Shown here: in pieces, positions 7,736 through 16,267 of the stretch
How the letters are laid out: each line of letters starts with the position of its first letter
How positions within the stretch are numbered: position 1 is the stretch's first letter
Source of the DNA: a virus
DNA: 52,624 nucleotides
IMG/VR virus record: IMGVR_UViG_3300045738_000739
Location: 1-52,624 of that record
Strand: one strand, 5' to 3'
The notes under the pieces: generated by a model
Told to the model about the DNA's origin: nothing
Database searches by the model: none
What the model saw: only the letters and a program-made list of their open reading frames with translations
Translations under genes and position numbers: made by a program

Positions 7736-10700
7736 TCACGGATGATGGGCAAAGACCTCGAAATCGAGTTCGATACCCGCGAAGGGGGCTAGGTTGCTAC
7801 CTCCCCCTCCTTGTGCCGCTGGGGCGGCCACAATCAGCATTAGCTTACCGTACTCATGGGCTCGCTGATCGTCCTCTGGAATCGGGTTTGCTCCGCTGTC
7901 AAAATCCCAATTGTAGAAACCATTATCCATGGTCAGTCCGGTTGTCACATGGTTCAAGTTTTGGACTCTGCCGCTAAGACCGTCGAAACTATTACCCGCT
8001 GTGAGTTGGGCAATAGTGACGAACCCGGTCCCATGAAAAGCCGTTGGTGTGGTCGTGGCGTGCGGGTAATTCTCGCCGACAATTACATCTTGGTAGGACA
8101 CGAGAGTCAGCGACGGCAGTAGGTCTGCCGGTGCCAAAGCGGTGCCAACACCCATATACACCCGAATCGCCTTCAACAGCACGCGCGGCATTTGAGTGAA
8201 AAGCCCTCCTCCAGATGCCGCGTTTCCTGCATACTCGTTCAGATGGAGTAGGAGGAAAGGCGGGATGCTGCTCCCGCCTACAATCTGCGGCTGCACATAA
8301 CCGAGTGTCAGGTGGAGTTGGGGCGTGATTACGGTAGACGGGTTGATCAACTGGTAATTCCATGATTGGAATGCCGCTGGTCCGACGAACCGTCGCACCC
8401 GGTGTCCTTGCGGGTCACCAGTCGTATTGCTGCGGAACATGATGACGTGCGGATCAAAGCCGGGGAGGAAGTTGAAATTGCCAGTCAACGAAAGGTTCGC
8501 GAGCATGTTTCGCCCAAGCGCACCGTTGAAGATGATTGATTGGTTGTCACCAGTACCAACTGCGGTGAGATTGGCGGGTGAACCCCCAGGTATGCTGTCT
8601 ATTTCGACATTCCCAAAAAGCCTGACAAGGGGCTCTGCGCCGACCTGGACCCCTTGTTGCCGACCAATGTAGACGCCATCGACAGCCGCCGATCCTGGGC
8701 TCGGCACACCGGAGGATAGGACGACAGAATCCCATCCGATATTCGCATTTCTGCGGACATGAAGATCGCCTGGTCCGACTTGTGCGGCTCCCGGTGTTTG
8801 CACGCCACCGCCGTGTTCAACAAGCTCTGGCGAGTTGAAGAACAGGTCGTGCTCGATGTTGAATCCACCTTTGAATAAAACATCCAAAGTCTCACCAGCT
8901 AGGTTAGGGCCCGATGTGCCATGCCTCGTCGCACGCATCGCGCCAAGCTGAAGCTCGCCAGTGCGGTCGTCGCTAGCCCCCTGCTGGGGAACGGGGAAGT
9001 TGGTGTTGATAGCAGTGAGCAGCATCACGTTGCCCCACACATTCACTTCACGAGGCTGGATGGATAGCGGGTAGGATAGGCCCACCGTAACTTTCGTCGG
9101 GACTCCACCGAAATCTTCATTGTAAGACAAATGCGTGTTGTTGAAGACTCGGAAATGATCTTGGTGGAGCGTGCTACCGTGTGGATTGTAGTTGTGATCG
9201 ATGTGATCACGCAGGATCAGCATGCTTACAGGCGTGCCACCGGGTATGGGACCATCAATATCGATATTCGCCGGATTGAGCGGATCTCTGTATCCACTCG
9301 TCGTCGGCATCGGGCTGTACCAGCCCTTGGTGTAAGTCGCTTCTCGGAGCGATTCGTCCAAGCCGAGAAGCGTATTGATCGTGCTCGCAGCGACGGGGGC
9401 TACTTGCAGTTGGCCACAGTCCGACATCTGAAAATTGAGGATCGCAGCCGGGTTGTAGACTTTGGTGCGTGTTAAGACTAAGCCGTTGTTTGGCCCAAGC
9501 GTTGCCGTGACCCCATGGTCATCAGCCGGATTTCTGTAGGCGGCATTGATAGAGGCTAGCAGCGCGTCCGCATCAGCCTCATTGTTCGCAGTCCATTGAG
9601 CTGTCCAAGACAAAATAGCGTCAATGGTGACGATCAATGTCTCGTTGGTGATCGCCGGAAAATTGTTGACTAGATCGATGGTTCCTTCGATGGTCACCGC
9701 ATCCGAAACCGTGTCCCCACCGGGTGCAGGATTGTTAACCCCTTGGATGCCGTTCTGAACCGACTGACCTCCGATCAAGTCGGACAATTGTCGCCGGATT
9801 GCACCATAAAATTCGGCTGTCGATTGCACACCCCAAGTGAGTCGGTCTGGACTTCGGTCACTCAGCGGAATTAAACGGTCAGACCTCGCAGGCTCGGCCA
9901 TGCCTTGAACACCCAAACGACCAGCATCTCCCCACGTTCGACTCTTCGCCACAAACTCTGGCTCTGTCGGTGATGGTGTCCAATTGATGCTGGCCCAGTT
10001 CGTCGGGCGAAGGGGCTGGCCAGCCAATTTGATGTTGTGCAACACGCCTTCAAACAGCGAGTTGGTAAGCTCTGAAATGGTACTCGTGGCCCAGTCTGCC
10101 CCGTCCCAGACAGCGAACCCGACCATCGCCCAACCATCTTCGGCTACGGCTGGATTGGCGTTTTGTGGGTCCATGCTCGTAAGGTCGATGGACTTGAGAT
10201 GGACATTCCACGAAGCCGACTGCCGTGTGGTCACAGTCTGCGACAATTCAGATGCAGTCGAGTTATTCCAAAACACACGGGCTCCGGGTGCTGCATCGTC
10301 CCAGACAGCAGAGACCCAGATACCGTAAGGTCCAGCAGCAAGCCCGCTTGTGTCGATAGTGATCGACGTGTCGCCTTCCAAGCCGATGACAACTCCAAAC
10401 TCGCTGACAGTGTTTGGATCTGGATCCGTAACCCCGACTGCGCCGACTCCCGCTACGACAGTCAACGACTGTAGCGTTCCAGTAACTCGGAACGGGCTGT
10501 AGAAGATGCACTTGTCGTAGCCAGTCAGGCTGTCAACGAAGTAAGTGCCGACCCCGATGAGTCCTAAATTCTCCTCGCCAGGCTGACCTGTAACCGTCGC
10601 AGCATACTGGTGCCAGAAGGCCAGCTCCCACTCTGCACCCGATGGCGACGTATTGTCGTAAGTCGGAGTGTGGATCTGAGCTTCGGTGTGCTCTCCACGG

Positions 10701-10837
10701 TCGTAGTCGCCCGTCACACACATCGCCTGAAGAACTTCACGAGTTTCCGAACGACAATTGGCCTGGACTGCCGTGAAGTCCGGCAAATCGATCCGCTCGT
10801 TGGGGTGAACCTTTACTAAGTCTTTCTTGCCAGCCAT
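7736..10837 (-). CDS. Large tail-tip / fibre structural protein
   Basis: The protein has 1,033 residues and is rich in Gly, Thr, Asn, Pro and aromatic residues typical of beta-structured virion proteins. There is no signal peptide or enzyme motif. It starts with a short charged N-terminus (MAGKKDLVKVHPNERIDLPD) that could attach it to the baseplate. A middle part has beta-sandwich-like stretches, and the C-terminal half has many repeats of short beta strands, as in trimeric fibres. ATG 10837 overlaps the stop of the preceding baseplate-type gene (TAATG). As the last gene of the tail-tip block it is a good candidate for host attachment. The assignment is by context and composition, since I recognise no family. 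Confidence 0.7.
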   Translation of the reverse strand: MAGKKDLVKVHPNERIDLPDFTAVQANCRSETREVLQAMCVTGDYDRGEHTEAQIHTPTYDNTSPSGAEWELAFWHQYAATVTGQPGEENLGLIGVGTYFVDSLTGYDKCIFYSPFRVTGTLQSLTVVAGVGAVGVTDPDPNTVSEFGVVIGLEGDTSITIDTSGLAAGPYGIWVSAVWDDAAPGARVFWNNSTASELSQTVTTRQSASWNVHLKSIDLTSMDPQNANPAVAEDGWAMVGFAVWDGADWATSTISELTNSLFEGVLHNIKLAGQPLRPTNWASINWTPSPTEPEFVAKSRTWGDAGRLGVQGMAEPARSDRLIPLSDRSPDRLTWGVQSTAEFYGAIRRQLSDLIGGQSVQNGIQGVNNPAPGGDTVSDAVTIEGTIDLVNNFPAITNETLIVTIDAILSWTAQWTANNEADADALLASINAAYRNPADDHGVTATLGPNNGLVLTRTKVYNPAAILNFQMSDCGQLQVAPVAASTINTLLGLDESLREATYTKGWYSPMPTTSGYRDPLNPANIDIDGPIPGGTPVSMLILRDHIDHNYNPHGSTLHQDHFRVFNNTHLSYNEDFGGVPTKVTVGLSYPLSIQPREVNVWGNVMLLTAINTNFPVPQQGASDDRTGELQLGAMRATRHGTSGPNLAGETLDVLFKGGFNIEHDLFFNSPELVEHGGGVQTPGAAQVGPGDLHVRRNANIGWDSVVLSSGVPSPGSAAVDGVYIGRQQGVQVGAEPLVRLFGNVEIDSIPGGSPANLTAVGTGDNQSIIFNGALGRNMLANLSLTGNFNFLPGFDPHVIMFRSNTTGDPQGHRVRRFVGPAAFQSWNYQLINPSTVITPQLHLTLGYVQPQIVGGSSIPPFLLLHLNEYAGNAASGGGLFTQMPRVLLKAIRVYMGVGTALAPADLLPSLTLVSYQDVIVGENYPHATTTPTAFHGTGFVTIAQLTAGNSFDGLSGRVQNLNHVTTGLTMDNGFYNWDFDSGANPIPEDDQRAHEYGKLMLIVAAPAAQGGGGSNLAPFAGIELDFEVFAHHP

Positions 10838-12813
10838 TACAATTCCTCCAACTCAATTAGCGATGGGATCACGCCAGCCGCAGTGATCACGTCTAACAGC
10901 CCTTTGATCGTCGCGTGCTCGTCCCATAAATAAAACGGATACTGGTCGTTCCCATCCTGAGTCCAAGCCGCCTTGAGCTGCGAACTAGGAATTGTCGTGT
11001 AGTCTAAGAACACTCCCAACGGATCCGGCAGAGTCCCGCCAACCATCGGATCGGGACAGGTAACAGTGAGATTCGGATTGTCGAGGACCGACCGATCCAT
11101 GAACAGATTGACGGCTGCAACATTCCCGAAGTTGGGCATCACTCGAAAGCTGACGCCACCGTTGTCGCTCGTAAACGGGACGACATTATCGAGGAAGATG
11201 ACGTTGTTGTTGTAGTAGCCAACGATGTTGAAAACGCCCCAGTTGTTTGGGTTGACGCTGTCGGTGATCTGGAGTCGGTGCCCAACCATCCAACTCTCAA
11301 ACGACGGGAAAGGCGTGTAGAGCCGTTGAGGATATGCCGACACCAGAACTCCACCGCCTTGGATGGCTTTGCCGAGAATAATCGCAGTCCCACCGATGAC
11401 TGCTTGGATCGTCCAATAGTCGTTCCTGTTTTCAAACCGGAGACCCTTGCCAACGTCAGTCGGCACAAATACTGGATTCATCGAATCCGCGCGATCAGGA
11501 TTAGCGGCAACAGTGCTCACTGGGAATTTCGCCTCAAGAAAGTTGATGCCTTCGCGGTTAGGATCATCATGCGCCCACATGCCGTAGGCGAGAGCCATCT
11601 CTTCTGGAATGACGACGACGCTTCCAGCGATGTCAGCAGGATCGATCTCCACGCGATTGGACATGAATGCCTTGCCCTTGTAGCTGTCAGTGAGCGAGGA
11701 GATGACGCCAACGAAAACCTCGTTATGGTGGGTCCACTCTTCCTCCCATATCTTGTAGAACTCCTTACCCTTCAAGACATCCATGATCTTCTCGATTGAG
11801 TAGATCGTGGATGCGTCAAGAGCGATCATCACTTTCAGCAATTCTCGAAAGAGCAAATCCGACAATCCGAACGGACGTTCGAGTCCGTAGTTGCGCGCGA
11901 TCTGATCGAGATCAGCACCCTCGGCAGTGTCAACAAAGAAGGTAAACTTGAACTTGTCGAAATCCGTCTGCGGAGTGGCGTCGTCACCTTGCGACGGGTC
12001 AGACGACAATAGGAGAATTACGTCGGTTTCCTTGACCATCACGGACAAGCCGTCAGCAGTTCCAAGCAAGCCCACGCACTCCACGTCGTTGATCGCCCAA
12101 TTGTCGCCTGTCGAAACGCTATAGCTGTCCTGCACCCAGCGGATCATGATCTCACCCGCAAAGTTGAGATCAACCTTCTCGGTTTGCCACCCGATCAAAT
12201 CACCCCAGTTGGCGTCGTCGGGCACATGGGTCGCAACAACGATCCAGTTCGCACCCGCGTCAAGGCTGTACTCGAAACGTAAGTTTTCGAGCGGAGCAAG
12301 TTCAGGCTTGTCCATGTCGAGCCCCGCAGCGTTGCCGTCTTGGAACTCACCTTGCGCGTAGCCGTACTCAACAGAAACAGGACCGATGATCTCACGACTC
12401 AGGTAGCGCTCTTCGGGCGAGTTGCCTCCGCTCAACACGTAGGCTTTGTTAGCTGGAGCCGCCATCCACTCGTCGCGCACCTCGCCGGGTGCATTCGGGT
12501 TCGTGAGCCAGTCACCGATCCCGCCAGTGAAGTCATCCGAATAAACGACCTGATCGAAGAACGGGTTGTAGTTGGTCTCGACATCGTAGAGATGCGTCGT
12601 GTCGATCCCGTTGTAGAAATGCCGCGCACCGTTGACGACGATAACCCCGTGGTCTGGCCACCGATGCGTGCCCTCGACCTCCAGCGTGCGCTCCCCGATC
12701 TGGTGCAGCTTGGTCGAACGGATCAGAAGGTATCCAGATTGCGAATACAGCTCGTCGCCAAACGTCGTGCTGATCGCGTTCCAGATTCCCGGTCGGCTAT
12801 TCTCTATGCCCAT
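10837..12813 (-). CDS. Baseplate/tail-tip protein
   Basis: The protein has 658 residues. A central stretch around residues 300-345 (DLDQIARNYGLERPFG, followed by a helix-rich FRELLKVMI segment) looks like the LDxIGxxxGLPR-type segment of baseplate wedge proteins such as gpI/J relatives. The N-terminal part is beta-rich with SDDFTGGIGDW, and the C-terminal part is also beta-rich. The gene follows the fibre and baseplate J genes in order and is followed directly by the large fibre gene. It is probably a wedge-to-fibre connector. The family match is weak and positional. Confidence 0.6.
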   Translation of the reverse strand: MGIENSRPGIWNAISTTFGDELYSQSGYLLIRSTKLHQIGERTLEVEGTHRWPDHGVIVVNGARHFYNGIDTTHLYDVETNYNPFFDQVVYSDDFTGGIGDWLTNPNAPGEVRDEWMAAPANKAYVLSGGNSPEERYLSREIIGPVSVEYGYAQGEFQDGNAAGLDMDKPELAPLENLRFEYSLDAGANWIVVATHVPDDANWGDLIGWQTEKVDLNFAGEIMIRWVQDSYSVSTGDNWAINDVECVGLLGTADGLSVMVKETDVILLLSSDPSQGDDATPQTDFDKFKFTFFVDTAEGADLDQIARNYGLERPFGLSDLLFRELLKVMIALDASTIYSIEKIMDVLKGKEFYKIWEEEWTHHNEVFVGVISSLTDSYKGKAFMSNRVEIDPADIAGSVVVIPEEMALAYGMWAHDDPNREGINFLEAKFPVSTVAANPDRADSMNPVFVPTDVGKGLRFENRNDYWTIQAVIGGTAIILGKAIQGGGVLVSAYPQRLYTPFPSFESWMVGHRLQITDSVNPNNWGVFNIVGYYNNNVIFLDNVVPFTSDNGGVSFRVMPNFGNVAAVNLFMDRSVLDNPNLTVTCPDPMVGGTLPDPLGVFLDYTTIPSSQLKAAWTQDGNDQYPFYLWDEHATIKGLLDVITAAGVIPSLIELEEL

Positions 12814-12816
12814 CGA

Positions 12817-13305
12817 TCAATCCTCATCTGAAATCTCGTAGGGTCCGACATCGCGCGGCGGTGGCCAGTGCTCGCGCAAACGATAAAGATTCGTGACGAA
12901 CGACCTGTGGATTACCTCCAACTCATCGAACAGCGCATCTTCAAGAAGCCCATCCGTAGAGTAAACATGAATATCGTAATTGTCGTCTATTGGCAGCGGA
13001 GGAACCCAGCAACGCATCTGCGTCATCGAATCCGGCTTGCAAATGTCGGCTCGACCGACGATGCCGGAATAACACCGCTGCGGCTCAAAGTCGGGATCCT
13101 CTTGGCGGTAGATGTCAACGAAGTAGTCTTTTGTCGTCGGAATCGAACCCGTCAACTCGATCTCCCAACCACCGTCATCACCGACGACAATTGGATTCAC
13201 GAGTGCAATCTTGAGAACGATTGCACCCGACGAAAACATCCCGTCACTCGATGTCGCAGTAGAGTTGCCGGCGATTCCGGTTTCAGCAAGATCCTTCGAG
13301 AACAC
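12817..13305 (-). CDS. Tail-tip protein with IPT/TIG-like Ig domain
   Basis: The protein has 162 residues and begins at GTG 13305, with GGAGG six bases upstream. The middle follows the IPT/TIG pattern: an IALVNPIVVG strand, WEIELTG, then a Cys-containing CWVPPLP segment and the closing strand YDIHVYSTDG. Such domains are carbohydrate-binding or structural parts in phage tails. It is flanked by a repeat-rich fibre protein and a baseplate protein. The fold is inferred from this pattern only. Confidence 0.5.
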   Translation of the reverse strand: MFSKDLAETGIAGNSTATSSDGMFSSGAIVLKIALVNPIVVGDDGGWEIELTGSIPTTKDYFVDIYRQEDPDFEPQRCYSGIVGRADICKPDSMTQMRCWVPPLPIDDNYDIHVYSTDGLLEDALFDELEVIHRSFVTNLYRLREHWPPPRDVGPYEISDED

Positions 13306-13315
13306 CAGTTTCCTC

Positions 13316-15121
13316 CTACGTTACTTTGACCGTCCTGTAGGTCGAGGGTGACAGGTCATTCGGGTCGAATGTCGCATCGAACGCATACGAACCGATCGAC
13401 AATGCACCCGTCGTGTTTGTGTCGGCTGCGCAGTCTGCGGCATTCGCGTAAATGTAGATGACTCCGCTTTCTGGAATGCCGGCTGAATTGTGTGTCAGAT
13501 ACCTGATCCGCATGTTGTGCTGACGAAGACCCAACATCCTGATCAGTGCATCTCCGAACGTGCCTGGATTGTCGTGATCCACAAGCAGTGCATCAAAGAA
13601 GGCTGCTGGATTCAGCTCGGAGGCTTTGTAGCCCCACACAAACAGCTTATCCATCATGTTGATCGTGATGTTCTCTGTCTCGTCGCTGATCCGTTCGAGC
13701 TGGAAGAACCCATCGCCATCGTCTTCGACAGAGACAATCTTGACCGGGGTGCTTTCATTGGTGGCGTCAGAAACCACCATGCCGCTCAACGTGGCGAACT
13801 CGGTGTTCTCAGCAGGCGGCGGCGTAGTCGCGCCGCCGTAGAAGTGGCCAATCGCACTCATCTGAGCGGCAACCCACATGTTCTGGCCCGTCGTCGTTGC
13901 CTTCTTCAGCAGCACCGCAGTCAAAGCCGCGACACGCGCGCCCATCGTCTGTGGGTTGGTGATGTCTTCGTGGTCTGTTGCCAGCCGATCCCAAACGTGA
14001 TCTGCGATCTCCTCGGCAGCCAAGCTGCCCAGCTCCATCGCGTCGATGGCGGCAGTCGCAATCGCGTCCGCGTCGATCGCATCCGTAGCAATCGCCGAAG
14101 CGTCAATCGCACCCGCCGCAATAGCGTCTGCGTCGATAGCGTCCGTAGCGATAGCAGCCGCATCAATCGCGCCAGCAGCAAACGTGGTGTTCGTGATGGC
14201 ACCGGCAGCAAACTTAGTGTTCGTGATGGCACCGTCCGCAAGCTCGTCAGATCCGATGGCATCTGTCGCGATGGCGTCGGCATCGATAGCGTCGGTAGCA
14301 ATGGCGGCAGCATCGATAGCTCCAGCCGCAAACTTCATGTTGGTGATGGCACCGTCCGCGATCTCAGAAGATCCGATGGCGTTTGCAGCGATGGCGTCGG
14401 CATCGATAGCGTCGGTAGCGATGGCATTGGCATCGATTGCCCCCGCAGCGAAAGTAGCCGCGTCAATCGCAGCGTTCGCAATGGCAGCCGCGTCAATCGC
14501 TCCGGGCGCGAACTTCGAAGTGTCAATCGCTTGATCCGTCAGTCGGACACCCTCACCGAAAGTATCGAAAGTTCCAGATCCAATATGAGCAGAGAGGTAC
14601 TCATCCCAAGGCGCATCCATGATGATCTGCGTGCTGTGGGAATAGGATTTGATCATCCCCCCGATAGGCCCGACTGTAACCGTTCCGGTGTAAGCATCCA
14701 GAAAACCGAGATCCACCACAGTGAACACAAATCCTTTGCGAATTTCTTGATTTGTCATTCCTGAAGCTGTCAGCTGAATGTCCTGATAGTAGACACCAGG
14801 AACCCCCCAATAAATTGGCCACCCGGAAGGCGAGGACGAGAACAAGCCGTTGGTGTGCCGAACAAAGTCTTGGTCGTACATCCGGGGCCTGAAGGCATCG
14901 AGCCGTCGCGGTGCCCAAGGCCAGGTGGCCATGCCGTTGGCGAGAAACTTGTTATCGCTGTGCCGCTGCAAGGAGAAGGCGAGGCGTGTCAAGAAACTGG
15001 GATGAGTCCTAGTCCTGCCGAAGAGGTCAGTCGCTTGGTAGAGAAGACGGATCGAGATGTCCGCGCCCACTGGGCCTTGCCCGGCATTGTTTGACAAAAT
15101 GTGGAAACCCATGTTCTTCAT
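13316..15121 (-). CDS. Repeat-rich tail fibre protein (AxDAxAIA repeats)
   Basis: The protein has 601 residues. An N-terminal part of about 190 residues is followed by a long run (about 195-370) of short degenerate repeats built on AID-A-AIATDAID-ADAIA and AGAITNTKFA. This is the pattern of many phage fibres and trimeric shaft proteins. A segment resembling AAEEIADHVWDRLATDH closes the shaft, as seen in related proteins. The C-terminal 230 residues are a globular, Cys-containing head, likely receptor-binding. In DNA, a 32-bp block is exactly duplicated 120 bp apart (14268-14299 and 14388-14419), giving a 40-residue super-repeat. The start is ATG 15121 after GGAGAG. Confidence 0.8.
   Translation of the reverse strand: MKNMGFHILSNNAGQGPVGADISIRLLYQATDLFGRTRTHPSFLTRLAFSLQRHSDNKFLANGMATWPWAPRRLDAFRPRMYDQDFVRHTNGLFSSSPSGWPIYWGVPGVYYQDIQLTASGMTNQEIRKGFVFTVVDLGFLDAYTGTVTVGPIGGMIKSYSHSTQIIMDAPWDEYLSAHIGSGTFDTFGEGVRLTDQAIDTSKFAPGAIDAAAIANAAIDAATFAAGAIDANAIATDAIDADAIAANAIGSSEIADGAITNMKFAAGAIDAAAIATDAIDADAIATDAIGSDELADGAITNTKFAAGAITNTTFAAGAIDAAAIATDAIDADAIAAGAIDASAIATDAIDADAIATAAIDAMELGSLAAEEIADHVWDRLATDHEDITNPQTMGARVAALTAVLLKKATTTGQNMWVAAQMSAIGHFYGGATTPPPAENTEFATLSGMVVSDATNESTPVKIVSVEDDGDGFFQLERISDETENITINMMDKLFVWGYKASELNPAAFFDALLVDHDNPGTFGDALIRMLGLRQHNMRIRYLTHNSAGIPESGVIYIYANAADCAADTNTTGALSIGSYAFDATFDPNDLSPSTYRTVKVT
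14046..14534. repeat. Internal repeats encoding the fibre shaft
   Basis: The DNA is made of related 15- to 30-base units, with an exact 32-bp copy at 14268-14299 and 14388-14419 (period 120 bp, 40 codons). Both strands stay open in several frames because of the repetitive composition. They encode the AID/ADAIA repeats of the fibre protein. Repeat-number change by recombination is a likely source of fibre-length variation (inference). Confidence 0.8.
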
Positions 15122-15152
15122 CGTTCTCTCCAGTCAGTCAGCCAGTTGGCCC

Positions 15153-15169
15153 AATTGTCGCCGACAATT
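15153..15169. promoter_or_regulatory. Intergenic palindrome of two motif copies
   Basis: AATTGTCG and CGACAATT face each other around a single C, making a perfect 17-bp palindrome in the 55-bp gap between two tail genes. The geometry recurs at 52384-52399. The site is suitable for a dimeric DNA-binding protein; its function is unknown. Confidence 0.55.
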
Positions 15170-15176
15170 CATCCAC

Positions 15177-15557
15177 TCAAGCTAGGTAAGGGGCCGCCGC
15201 CGCATCAACCGCAGCCTCATCAGCCGCCGCAAGTACGGCATCAATGTGTCCTTGGGCCAGCGCCCTCTCTGCCAATACAGCAACAGAAACAGCAGTCACG
15301 ATCGCCGTCAAATCGGCGCTGTCGGTAATGCCGTAGGCCACGCGCTCGTCAAACGTATAGACAGCGAAAGGGTAAACCACGAGACCGAGCGATTCCATCG
15401 CCACGAGCTTTGACCAATCGGACTGGCTTGAGTCCGAGCACGAGAAGAGGTTGCCAGACGCAGCCGGGTATTCCGCCTGCACCTCGAAACCAAGACGCTG
15501 GCCTCGCTCGTAGATCAGTTGACCTACGATCATGTTCTTGTAGCTATCCAGTGACAT
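15177..15557 (-). CDS. Tail-fibre-associated protein (DUF4376-like pattern)
   Basis: The protein has 126 residues from ATG 15557, which overlaps the upstream stop as TAATG and has GGAGGG just upstream. The longer frame lacks a ribosome site. The pattern of an N-terminal helix, a CSDSSQ-W motif, a VVYPFAVYTFDE strand, and a helical Ala-rich C-terminus (ERALAQGHIDAVLAAADEA) resembles small fibre-assembly or fibre-associated proteins with DUF4376-type helices. It probably helps form or attach the neighbouring fibres. The family is inferred by eye. Confidence 0.5.
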   Translation of the reverse strand: MSLDSYKNMIVGQLIYERGQRLGFEVQAEYPAASGNLFSCSDSSQSDWSKLVAMESLGLVVYPFAVYTFDERVAYGITDSADLTAIVTAVSVAVLAERALAQGHIDAVLAAADEAAVDAAAAPYLA

Positions 15558-16267
15558 TATGCCCTCCACCGTAGCTTGAGCCATACGACGGGTTCACGGC
15601 ACCTGTCGTTGTCCACAAACACTTGCAGCATTCCGTTTTGGTTTACATCTACATCAAGCGTCTTGTCTGAATCCCCGACGCGGTTGTTGGGCGAGAACAG
15701 GTCTGCGCCAGTGCTCGATCCGTTGCGGCGAACCTCGAAGGTGGGGTCCGTTGCCTCCTGTCGCCGGGTGTACGCCAGCTCACAGATCGTTGCGTCACGC
15801 GATAGCCAATATCCACGGGACGAGGACAGGGTGACATCCCCCACCTGGAGGTATGAGTTGTCAGCACGGTCGTGGGAAAATACAGGGCACCACACCTCTC
15901 GCGAGAGCCACTTGACCCGTGTGTCGTCGTAGAACATCCACAAGCCGAGCGCAGTGTTGAAGTACGTGTCACCGGGGGCACCGTCTGGCGGGTCGGACGC
16001 CATTGGGCTCACCGTCTCCGCTGCCGAGGCGACGGGTGCGGAGATATTCAGCGATTGCTCCTGCGTCAAGTCGGCGGTTCCGTCGTTGAGAATGACCGTG
16101 CCCGCTTGAATATAATCCTGAAGCTGTCGGTCTGACTGGATAGCGATGACGGTGTTGTAGTCGGTCAGTGTGATCTGACCCCCGGCTGGCAGTTCCGCAT
16201 CTGGAACGGATAGCCCGCTGATCTCCAGACCAGCACCCGACATTTCTTTGACGATGATCGTGCTCAT
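15557..16267 (-). CDS. Tail-tip protein, paralogue of the 431-residue spike C-terminus
   Basis: The protein has 236 residues and starts with ATG 16267, overlapping the previous stop (ATGA). The C-terminal two-thirds share a pattern with the neighbouring 431-residue protein: DGAPGDTYFNTA...MFYDDTRVKWLS against QDGDQYYNTT...MMYDGTRAKWLS, and both end in W..(I/L)RWR. The N-terminal part (about 1-75) is a separate attachment-like region. Gene duplication within the tail-tip block is the simplest explanation. It is likely a structural spike or fibre component. Confidence 0.65.
   Translation of the reverse strand: MSTIIVKEMSGAGLEISGLSVPDAELPAGGQITLTDYNTVIAIQSDRQLQDYIQAGTVILNDGTADLTQEQSLNISAPVASAAETVSPMASDPPDGAPGDTYFNTALGLWMFYDDTRVKWLSREVWCPVFSHDRADNSYLQVGDVTLSSSRGYWLSRDATICELAYTRRQEATDPTFEVRRNGSSTGADLFSPNNRVGDSDKTLDVDVNQNGMLQVFVDNDRCREPVVWLKLRWRA

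Noticed and set aside
14046-14534. Possible CRISPR-like repeat array
   Set aside because: Repeats are degenerate, in frame with codons, with no unique spacers of equal size, and encode the fibre shaft.
13490-14764. Long plus-strand open frame of 424 codons
   Set aside because: It lies antisense to the fibre shaft repeats, whose composition keeps several frames open. The product is Arg/Ser/Asp-biased without domain pattern, and all neighbours are on the minus strand.
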